Positions 1-5,007 of a DNA stretch of 5,007 nucleotides are shown in pieces; position 1 is the first letter of the stretch, and each line of letters opens with the position of its first letter. The notes beneath the pieces were generated by a model. It was not told the origin of the DNA. It saw only the letters and a list, made by a program, of their open reading frames with translations, and searched no databases. This stretch comes from Caldifarciminota bacterium (GTDB taxonomy: Bacteria > Hydrothermota > E44-bin80). The stretch lies in assembly GCA_023127905.1 (NCBI GenBank), contig JAGMEZ010000567.1:1-5007 (forward strand). Direction: 5' to 3'. The position numbers and the translations under genes were made by a program.

Positions 1-82
1 GTAACAGCCTGTTGACTTTGTGACTTTATAATTTGAATAACAGGGACGAAATCTGGATTTATGGCACTACTGCCGCTAAATT
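1..82. other. Non-coding left edge without a recognisable gene
   Basis: Holds the hairpin described separately and a tandem pair of TGACTTT at 13-19 and 22-27 (second copy differs at its edge). It also has a short inverted repeat AACAG-C-CTGTT at 3-13. Short open frames here resemble no known protein. The region may contain the end of the operon, but I see no convincing terminator. Confidence 0.4.
57..81. other. Imperfect hairpin after the relic gene
   Basis: On the plus strand ATTTA plus TGGCA pairs with TGCCG plus TAAAT around a CTAC loop, with one bulged C and one G-T pair, giving a ten-pair stem. It begins two bases past the stop codon of the relic. No run of T follows on the minus strand, so it is a weak terminator candidate; it may be part of a short REP-like element with the GTCAGACTAA motif. 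Confidence 0.35.
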
Positions 83-102
83 TTATCTGTTAGTCTGACC
101 CC
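79..102 (-). repeat. Second copy of the 24-bp GTCAGACTAA motif
   Basis: The minus strand starts GGGGTCAGACTAACAG and ends AAAATT. It is identical at 20 of 24 positions to 4840-4817. It overlaps the end of the relic gene, supplying its last codons and TAA stop, and leads directly into the hairpin at 57-81. Confidence 0.45.
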
Positions 103-402
103 CAGTGTTTTGACCCCCAGTGTTTCTATCATTTGTTTCTTTAACTGAATAATACGAACCCCCACCATTGTTGTATCTTTTTGCCCAAAGAGAATCACCG
201 ACGGAATCTGTCTTCATTAGATAAATATTATAACTTAATGAGCCGACCACTAAATAACCTCCATCAAAGGTTTGGATGACTGATCTACCTATATCTTGAG
301 AGATTCCACCATACCGTTTCTCAAAAGTTATAACAGCACTGGTTTGAGATGCAAGAACTATATTAGTAAGAATTACCAATATTACTAATATTGCGATTTT
401 AT
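83..402 (-). pseudogene. Relic of a secreted repeat protein, start codon damaged and C-terminus truncated
   Basis: The open frame gives FEKRYGGISQDIGRSVIQTF, DGGYLVVGSLSYNIYLMKTD and SVGDSLWAKRYNNGGGSYYS, then VKETND. This is one and a half units of the WxKxYGG...GxSVxxTxDGGYxxxG...DxYLxKTDSxGDxLW repeat common in large secreted proteins of these bacteria, which normally runs for hundreds of residues. After VKETND the expected GGY is replaced by RNTGGQNTGGQTNR and a TAA at 85-83. Upstream the frame reads KIAILVILVILTNIVLA, a good signal peptide core, but has no usable start. Adding one G after the AT at 402-401 would restore ATGAAAATC, eight bases after GAGG (414-411) in the last codons of the preceding gene. 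A TTG at 379 is the only common start codon and has no ribosome site. The gene is probably non-functional. Confidence 0.65.
96..125. repeat. Perfect 15-bp tandem direct repeat TGACCCCCAGTGTTT, two copies
   Basis: Copies at 96-110 and 111-125 are identical and adjacent. On the minus strand they encode NTGGQ twice and sit exactly where the repeat-protein relic loses similarity to its family (after VKETND). Together with the adjoining GTCAGACTAA motif they look like a small inserted or recombined element that ended the gene. Confidence 0.85.
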
Positions 403-407
403 GATTG

Positions 408-650
408 TCACCTCACCTTCACCACTTTCCCGACTGGTTTGCCATTGAGTTTGAGGAAGTAGATACCGTTTGGCAAATCCTTTGCATCAAGCCTTAGCCT
501 ATTATCGCCTGATTTCAATCCATTAAACTGGTATGTTCTAAGCCTCTGTCCGATTTGATTGTAGATGGCGATTTCAGCTTCATTGCCTTCAGTAGAAGTC
601 AATAACAGTTCGATATAATTTGCTTTCACAGGATTCTGAAGAAGCTGCAT
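408..650 (-). other. C-terminal type IX-secretion-like sorting domain
   Basis: About 80 residues with the pattern LLQNPV, EAEIAIYNQIGQRLR, LDAKDLPNGIYFLKL and a basic end KVVKVR. This resembles the type A sorting tail (a beta-sandwich ending in G-[IV]-Y-x-[LV]-[KR]) used for export by the type IX system in Bacteroidota and relatives. The upstream paralogue has a FlgD-like variant with WNGRD instead, although the last 19 residues are identical. Confidence 0.65.
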
Positions 651-722
651 CTTGGAAGGAAAGGAGAGCGGCTTTTCTTCTTCCTTTACTCCCGCTCCCA
701 AATATTCGTAAATACTCATCCC

Positions 723-2363
723 AAGGTCTAAATAAGCACAAAATACATGCGAATTTGCCACAAAAACTCCAACTCCGCCACCCTGTTCGCTTTGATAGTA
801 CCCAATTTCGAGAGGGTTTGCCGGGCTTTCTACATTTAATATTCGCAGCTTGTATCCTCCTGCTACGTATGCAAGCGAGTTCAAAATGTGGACGTCATAT
901 GCTGCCCAAAGTGTATCACTTCCGACCTCGATTGGATTTGTTGGAATTCCAACATAAATAATGCGCAAGGCACCATCCGCAACAAATGCGTACTGGTCTT
1001 CTAAAAAAACGTTCCTTGCGAATCCATCAGTATCGCAGAAACCAATCTCCTGAGGATTTGCAGGATTGCCGATATCGATTATTCTAAGCCCAGAATTGCC
1101 ATCTGCCATATAAGCATAGGTTCCCAGGACGAAAATCCCAGAAGCATAGTTGGGTGTGTCGCAATTGCCAACTTCATATGGATTAGAAGGCGAAGAGACA
1201 TTAATTATACGAAGACCATTCGAATTGCAGGCTAAATATGCAAATGTGTCCACGACGAAAACGTCTTTCACGCTTCCGGGAGGATCATAAAAACCAATTT
1301 CCTGAGGACTATATGGATTTGATATATTCACTATGCGTAATCCTTGAATATCACTTGCAACATACGCATAATCTCCCAAGACAAAGACGCTTTGTGGACT
1401 TCCTGGTGTGCTGCAGCAACTGATTTCTTTAGGATTTGAGATATCTGATATGTCCAATATTCTCAAACCTTCCATTGCCTCTGCAATATAAGCGAAGTTT
1501 CCTTTTATGTGAATATCATTTGCATTGTTTGGTGTATCAAAATTACCTATCTCCGAAGGATTTGATGGGGAACTAATATCAATTATCCTTAATCCACTCA
1601 CCTTATTTGAAACGAAAGAAAACGAATCCGAAACACAAACGTCCATTGCTTCACCTAGCACCAGACATTGACCAATAAATACAGGATTTGCAGGATCAGA
1701 AATGTTGATTATGAGAAGACCACTGAGATAATCCGCAACCAAAGCAAGGGTATCAATGATGCAAACGCCAACAGCCAAGTCAGGAGTATTGTAGAAAGCA
1801 ATCTCATAGGGATTCGATGGATTTGAAACATTTACAATTCGAAGCCCTTCTGCTTCATCAGCTATGTATGCAAAAATACTGTCTACAAAAACATCATAGG
1901 ACAATCCGGGGGTATCATAGAATCCAACTTCATGGGGATTTGTGGGATTTGCAACATCTATTACTCTCAAACCAAAATGTCTATCCGCGACATAAGCGAA
2001 AGAACCGGAAACGAAAAGGTCTAATGCGGAACCAGGCGTATCGCAGTATCCAAGCTCCTGCGGATTTGATGGCGATGATACATCAAGGACAGCGACTCCA
2101 CTGTCATCAGCCAAATAGGCATAATTTCCTATGACAAAAATACCACTGGCCCAGTCTTGGGACTCAGCTGCTCCAAGTTTTAGGGGGCTATTTACATTTG
2201 ACACATCCCATATTTCAAAGCCATGACGACCAACAGCAAGGAAGAGCTGTTGCGATGACATTTCAAAAAAGATATCTTCTATATCACCTCTACTATGAAT
2301 TTCCTCTGATAATTTTACAGGATTGTATGGATATAATACATCTACAATATATACTCCACCTCC
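723..2363 (-). repeat. LVIVD repeat array, 13 units of about 126 bp
   Basis: Thirteen units run from GGGVYIVDV to the end of the last full repeat before GMSIYEY. Units 3-11 are close to the consensus GLRIIDISNPSNPQEIG, then [FY][CY]DTPG and DVFVxGxYAYVAD, and are nearly all exactly 42 residues. Units 1, 2, 12 and 13 are more divergent. The unit count and the order of the atypical first two units are the same as in the upstream paralogue, so the array was duplicated as a whole. Confidence 0.85.
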
Positions 2364-2522
2364 AGAACCAACAAAACAAAGATTTCTTGCAGTATCTATT
2401 GCTACGTCATATGATGGTCCGAATGGCCAGTTGCCTATAAAACGTACATTGAGTGAATCAAACCACATACATTGCAATTCCTCTTGAGAATAATTTATAT
2501 CCGTATAAGGATTAGAATGTAG

Positions 2523-2525
2523 TTA
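2523..2525 (-). other. Premature TAA stop codon inside the signal peptide
   Basis: Reading the minus strand from the ATG at 2579, codon 18 is ACA, codon 19 is TAA and codon 20 is CTA. Both sides of the stop match the intact paralogue in frame and in length, so this is a base substitution and not a frameshift. Only one base needs to differ to give Ser (TCA), Leu (TTA), Lys, Gln or Glu. Confidence 0.85.
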
Positions 2526-2583
2526 TGTAAAAAAAGTGAATAAGCCAAAAAATGAAAATATGAATATCCAATTTTTCATTATT

Positions 2584-2588
2584 CCTCC
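2584..2588 (-). promoter_or_regulatory. Shine-Dalgarno GGAGG for the downstream LVIVD paralogue
   Basis: The minus strand reads GGAGGAATA then ATGAAAAAT, with four bases between GGAGG and the ATG at 2579-2577. It lies in the 19-base gap after the TGA of the upstream gene. It shows that the true start of the downstream gene is here and not at the TTG at 2477, and therefore that the TAA at 2525-2523 lies inside the gene. Confidence 0.85.
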
Positions 2589-2598
2589 AAAAAGAAGA

Positions 2599-4806
2599 TC
2601 ACCTTACCTTCACCACTTTTCCAACAGGCTTGCCATTGAGTTTGAGGAAGTAGATGCCGGGGGGGACCAAATTCCCAACCTCATCTCTTCCATTCCATGT
2701 GGTCTCAAGGATAAAGGATGAAGGATAAAGGATAAAGTGCCTTACCCTCCTCCCCGTAGCGTCGTAGATAGTGAGGATGATTCTTTGGTTTTTTCGTACC
2801 CCCAACAACTTGATCATAGTAGCTGTAGAAAAGGGATTTGGAGATATAACGAGTTTTAGCGGTGTTGTTGGTAGTGCACTCTTATTCTCTTCAATTCCTA
2901 GGAGAAGATTTTTATAGATTTGCAGTCCAGTTTCACGGCAAGCAACGAATATCAAAGAGTCTTCGACAAACACGTCACCTGCGAATGTAGGTGTGTAATA
3001 ATAGCCAATTTCATATGGATTTGATGGCGTAGATATGTCTATAAGGGATACTTGCCATGTGTCAGCAACATATGCATAATTCCCCGATACATAGACATCA
3101 TAAGAGTAACCGTATGTATCACAATACCCAACCTCCTGGGGGCTAGCAGGATTTGATATATCAATTACTCGCAGTCCATCGTTGTAATCAGCAATGTATG
3201 CGAAGGAATCAACCACATGAACACCATACGCATAACTCTGTGTGTCAAGGAAGCCAATTTCCAGTGGATTTACAGGATTAGCGACATTGATAATCCGAAG
3301 ACCACAATCATAATCTGCGATATATGCAAATGAATCAACCACAAACACTGACTGCGCCTTTCCAGGAGTATCACAGAATCCTGTCTCATATGGGTTGGAT
3401 GGTGTTGAGATATTCACCACCCTCAGCCCAGAGTCGCCATCCGCAATATATGCGTACTGACCTAAAACAAAAACATCATAGGACCATCCAGGAGATGAAT
3501 AGCTCCCAACCTGCTGGGGATTCGAGGGAGTAGAAATATCTATCACCTTGAGTCCTCCGGAATAACCGCTACTAGCAAGATATGCATAGGACCCTGATAC
3601 AAAAACATCCTGTGTACGGCAATTCGTAGAGCAATATCCGACACTAATGGGTGTCAAAGGATTCGATATATCTATAATTCTGAGTCCGCGATGATATCCG
3701 TCTGCAAGAAATGCATATGAGGCAGATACATATACGCCATTCGCCTCACCAGGAATTTTAGAGTAATTTCCAATTTCATGAGGATTCGATGGTATGGAAA
3801 TATCAACCACTCGTAACCCTCGGACGCGATCTGCGATAAAGGCATTTGAGTCAGAAATATCAACACCCCATGCATTCAAACCTGCAATGTTGTAGGAGCC
3901 AACTTCGAATGGGCTTGCTGGATTGGAAATATTGAGAATTCTGAGACCGCCTCCTATTCCTGTTGCATATGCAAAGGTATCTGAAATCACAATGTCGTCA
4001 ACGGTATGGATTGTATAGCTCCCTATTTCTTGCGGATTAGATGGCGAAGAGATATTGATTATTCTTAGCCCTGAGTCACTATCTGCAACATACGCTATTG
4101 TGTCTTTAACAAATACATCGTGGGCAAAACCAGGAGTATCATAGAAACCAACTTCAAATGGATTTGGTGCAACTGATATATTAATTATTCTAAGTCCTGA
4201 ATTACTGCATGCAACATAAGCAAGGGTATCCAATACAAAAACTTGGCGTGCATCACCTGGAATATCGCAAAATCCCACCTCATAAGGAAAAGATGGATTT
4301 GCAATGCTCACTACTCTTAAGCCCATATACTCCGCGGCAACATATGCGTAAAAGGTTGTCGTAAATATCCCCCATGCTTGTCCGTCTGTATCACAGAACC
4401 CCAACCTTAATGGATTTGAAGGATCTGTAACATCCCAAATTTCGAAGCCCCATCTCCAGTCCGCAGTATAGAGTCTTTGATATGATGGATCGTAAAAAAG
4501 GTCAATAATGAATCCTCTTGTTCGCAGTAATTCAGAAATCTGTTGTGGACTTGATGGAATTGATACATCAACAATATAAACACCTCCACCCGATGACAAG
4601 AATACTATGTCGCGGTCATTATCGTATTCTATGGGCCATGTCTCTGCAAAGGGCCAGTTGCCTATAAATCGCACATTCAATGAGTCAAACCACATGTTGC
4701 TTGATTCCTCATGCGGATAATTTACGTGGGTGTAAGGTTCCGAATGAAGCGTGGTAGCAAATACGATCGCCACAAAAATTGATAAAATGAGTATTCTTCG
4801 TTTCAT
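2599..4806 (-). CDS. Secreted LVIVD-repeat beta-propeller protein with FlgD-like C-terminal domain
   Basis: A 735-residue protein starting at an ATG with a well-placed GGAGG. Residues 1-22 form a signal peptide (MKRRILILSIFVAIVFATTL). The block MWFDSLNVRFIGNWPF (38-53) opens a half repeat. Thirteen repeats of about 42 residues follow at about 73-626, with consensus GLRIIDISNPSNPQEVG, then [FY][CY]DTPG and DVFVSGSYAYVAD; this is the LVIVD repeat family, regarded as propeller-like. A closing half repeat (GLQIYKN) comes next, then a linker and a FlgD Ig-like domain at about 650-735, with SPNPFS, IYDATGRRVR, TTWNGRDEVG and GIYFLKLNGKPVGKVVKVR. No catalytic motif is visible, so it is likely an extracellular or surface-bound binding or structural protein. 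A heptanucleotide repeat interrupts the coding sequence in the C-terminal domain. It is the intact paralogue of the gene immediately downstream, which starts 19 bases after its stop. Family assignment is firm; biological role is unknown. Confidence 0.9.
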   Translation of the reverse strand: MKRRILILSIFVAIVFATTLHSEPYTHVNYPHEESSNMWFDSLNVRFIGNWPFAETWPIEYDNDRDIVFLSSGGGVYIVDVSIPSSPQQISELLRTRGFIIDLFYDPSYQRLYTADWRWGFEIWDVTDPSNPLRLGFCDTDGQAWGIFTTTFYAYVAAEYMGLRVVSIANPSFPYEVGFCDIPGDARQVFVLDTLAYVACSNSGLRIINISVAPNPFEVGFYDTPGFAHDVFVKDTIAYVADSDSGLRIINISSPSNPQEIGSYTIHTVDDIVISDTFAYATGIGGGLRILNISNPASPFEVGSYNIAGLNAWGVDISDSNAFIADRVRGLRVVDISIPSNPHEIGNYSKIPGEANGVYVSASYAFLADGYHRGLRIIDISNPLTPISVGYCSTNCRTQDVFVSGSYAYLASSGYSGGLKVIDISTPSNPQQVGSYSSPGWSYDVFVLGQYAYIADGDSGLRVVNISTPSNPYETGFCDTPGKAQSVFVVDSFAYIADYDCGLRIINVANPVNPLEIGFLDTQSYAYGVHVVDSFAYIADYNDGLRVIDISNPASPQEVGYCDTYGYSYDVYVSGNYAYVADTWQVSLIDISTPSNPYEIGYYYTPTFAGDVFVEDSLIFVACRETGLQIYKNLLLGIEENKSALPTTPLKLVISPNPFSTATMIKLLGVRKNQRIILTIYDATGRRVRHFILYPSSFILETTWNGRDEVGNLVPPGIYFLKLNGKPVGKVVKVR
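2659..2665 (+). repeat. Homopolymer tract G7 (C7 in the coding strand)
   Basis: Seven G residues on the plus strand, read as GTC CCC CCC GGC (V-P-P-G) directly before IYFLKLNG of the intact LVIVD protein. Runs of this length are prone to slippage in replication and to sequencing error; either would frameshift the last 20 or so residues. Confidence 0.8.
2709..2736 (-). repeat. Heptanucleotide tandem repeat GGATAAA, four units
   Basis: Plus-strand units are GGATAAA, GGATGAA, GGATAAA and GGATAAA, 28 bases with one mismatch. On the minus strand they encode FILYPSSFIL, just before ETTWNGRD of the FlgD-like domain. The position relative to the W-[DN]-G-R-D motif is the same as that of the 4961-4988 repeat in the neighbouring gene. 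Copy-number change would shift the frame before the C-terminal tail. Confidence 0.85.
2929..4590 (-). repeat. LVIVD repeat array, 13 units of about 126 bp
   Basis: Thirteen consecutive units, each beginning near G-[LF]-[RKE]-[IV]-[IVW]-[DNS]-[IV], occupy residues about 73-626 of the 735-residue protein. Most are 41-44 residues long; unit 1 is longer (about 46) and unit 5 is short and diverged in its middle (SYTIHTVDD). The N-terminal half repeat and the closing GLQIYKN would together make a fourteenth unit. The units are divergent at DNA level, so this is an old protein repeat and not a recent tandem DNA amplification. Confidence 0.85.
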
Positions 4807-4811
4807 AGATA

Positions 4812-4816
4812 CCTCC
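4812..4816 (-). promoter_or_regulatory. Shine-Dalgarno GGAGG that decides the start at 4806
   Basis: The minus strand reads GGAGGTATCT then ATGAAACGA. GGAGG is five bases from the ATG at 4806-4804. A TTG codon in frame at 4818 overlaps this site and gives a slightly longer open frame, but it has no ribosome site of its own. The ATG also yields a normal lysine/arginine-rich signal peptide start (MKRR). Confidence 0.85.
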
Positions 4817-4840
4817 AATCTTATTTCTTAGTCTGACACC
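4817..4840 (-). repeat. Intergenic copy of a 24-bp motif containing GTCAGACTAA
   Basis: On the minus strand this stretch starts GGTGTCAGACTAAG and ends AAGATT. It matches 20 of 24 positions with the sequence at 79-102, including an unbroken GTCAGACTAA. It lies between the stop of the partial upstream gene and the ribosome site of the intact LVIVD gene. It could be a short dispersed repeat or a protein or RNA binding site. GTCAGAC-type sequences next to G runs are known near IS200-like/RAYT elements in other bacteria, but that link is inferred here. Confidence 0.4.
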
Positions 4841-4852
4841 TTCTATTAATCC

Positions 4853-5007
4853 TCACCTCACCTTCACGACTTTCCCGACACATTCACCACCCACCTTAAG
4901 AAAGTAAACTCCCCCCTGAACCTCTCTCCCTTCATTATCCCGTCCGTCCCAGGTTACCCCAGTGGGGAGTTGGGAGTAAGCAGTAGGCAGAGATAACTTC
5001 TTAACCA
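4853..5007 (-). CDS. C-terminal end of a secreted protein with a FlgD-like/T9SS-type tail (partial)
   Basis: The last 50 codons of a gene that enters from the right edge; the stop is TGA at 4855-4853. The readable part contains TGVTWDGRDNEG, then GGVYFLKVGG and a terminal CVGKVVKVR. W-[DN]-G-R-D followed by G-[IV]-Y-F-L-K is the pattern of the FlgD Ig-like or type A sorting domain found at the C-terminus of secreted proteins in FCB-group and related candidate phyla. The last residues match those of the two genes downstream (VGKVVKVR), so all three probably use the same export or anchoring route. Nothing can be said about the main body of the protein because it lies outside the window. A four-unit 7-bp repeat encodes the residues just before GVTW (LPTAYSQLPT). 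The 46-base gap to the next start suggests co-transcription. Confidence 0.85.
   Translation of the reverse strand, partial: VKKLSLPTAYSQLPTGVTWDGRDNEGREVQGGVYFLKVGGECVGKVVKVR
4961..4988 (-). repeat. Heptanucleotide tandem repeat, four degenerate units
   Basis: On the plus strand the units are AGTGGGG, AGTTGGG, AGTAAGC and AGTAGGC, all starting with AGT, for 28 bases in total. They are translated on the minus strand within the partial gene, immediately before the GVTWDGRD motif. The length is not a multiple of three, so a gain or loss of one unit would change the frame of the C-terminal tail. A second, better conserved four-unit heptad sits at the equivalent place in the next gene. Confidence 0.7.

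Larger units (their letters stand above)
408..2579 (-). pseudogene. LVIVD-repeat secreted protein, interrupted by an in-frame TAA at codon 19
   Basis: Paralogue of the upstream gene; 723 codons plus stop if the internal TAA is counted as a residue. From the ATG at 2579 the frame gives MKNWIFIFSFFGLFTFFT, then TAA (2525-2523), then LHSNPYTDINYSQEEL and the conserved MWFDSLNVRFIGNWPF. It aligns without gaps to MKRRILILSIFVAIVFATTL-HSEPYTHVNY of the intact gene, the stop standing opposite Thr19. The remaining 704 codons are open. A half repeat and 13 LVIVD repeats fill about residues 73-619. A linker is followed by a type IX-secretion-like domain at about 644-723, with LLQNPV, IAIYNQIGQRLRTY, LDAKDLPNG and GIYFLKLNGKPVGKVVKVR. 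Reinitiation at the TTG at 2477 or the ATG at 2468 would give a protein without a signal peptide. It may be a recent pseudogene, a readthrough case or a base error; the lack of other lesions argues for a recent event. Confidence 0.8.

Noticed and set aside
12..32. TTGACT and TATAAT on the plus strand resembling a sigma-70 promoter
   Set aside because: The two boxes are only 9 bases apart instead of about 17, and no gene follows on the plus strand.
57..81. Intrinsic terminator at the end of the block
   Set aside because: The stem is imperfect and no T tract follows on the transcribed strand; kept only as a hairpin.
377..393. 17-base palindrome CAATATTACTAATATTG as an operator
   Set aside because: It consists of AT-rich codons for the hydrophobic core of the relic's signal peptide, lies inside an operon-like block, and a nearby alternative inverted pair (362-369 with 382-389) shows how easily such pairs arise here.
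620..961. Several plus-strand open frames of 60-113 codons across the window
   Set aside because: They lie antisense to well-supported repeat proteins and follow their 126-bp periodicity. They lack ribosome sites and have low-complexity translations rich in H, Q and L.
2475..2477. TTG as the natural start of the second LVIVD gene
   Set aside because: Homology to the paralogue continues upstream through LHSNPYTDINY and a signal peptide to an ATG with GGAGG; the TTG start would leave no export signal.
2523..2525. Reassignment of TAA to an amino acid in this organism
   Set aside because: It is the only in-frame TAA across more than 1,400 codons of the two large genes, so a local mutation or error is simpler.
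723..4590. 126-bp periodicity as CRISPR or DNA satellite
   Set aside because: The period is that of a 42-residue protein repeat, units are diverged at DNA level with mostly silent or conservative differences, and there are no constant repeats with unique spacers.
4816..4818. TTG as start of the intact LVIVD gene
   Set aside because: It overlaps the GGAGG that serves the ATG at 4806 and has no ribosome site of its own.

Overview
The window reads as one minus-strand operon-like block of secreted or cell-surface proteins. In transcription order (right to left) it holds the 3' end of an unidentified protein with a FlgD-like C-terminal domain (4853-5007), an intact 735-residue LVIVD-repeat beta-propeller protein (2599-4806), a tandem paralogue of it with an in-frame TAA inside its signal peptide (408-2579), and a short broken relic of a different repeat protein (83-402). 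Gaps between genes are 46, 19 and about 5 bases. No gene was found on the plus strand.

The organism is probably a bacterium of the FCB group or a neighbouring candidate phylum (WOR-3/Stahlbacteria, Cloacimonadota or similar). This is inference. It rests on long secreted repeat proteins ending in type IX-secretion-like or FlgD-Ig-like C-terminal domains (GIYFLKLNGKPVGKVVKVR), purine-rich GGAGG ribosome sites, modest GC content and repeats of LVIVD type. There is no rRNA or housekeeping gene to fix the taxonomy.

The two large proteins share a plan: signal peptide, a conserved MWFDSLNVRFIGNWPF block, a half repeat, 13 full repeats of about 42 residues, a closing half repeat, a linker and a C-terminal domain. 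They use different C-terminal domain types but end in the same 19 residues. They probably act outside the cell or on its surface as binding or structural modules; no enzyme motif is visible.

The oddities are small-scale. There is a nonsense codon in one signal peptide. One gene shows an apparent one-base loss in its start codon and a 15-bp tandem repeat at its truncation point. Two different genes carry four-unit heptanucleotide repeats at the same place in their C-terminal domains, where a change of one unit would remove the C-terminal tail. A 24-bp sequence motif recurs near both ends of the window. I do not see a defence system, CRISPR array, RNA gene or complete mobile element. The most plausible new angle is expression or sorting variation of a surface-protein operon by nonsense mutation and repeat slippage.
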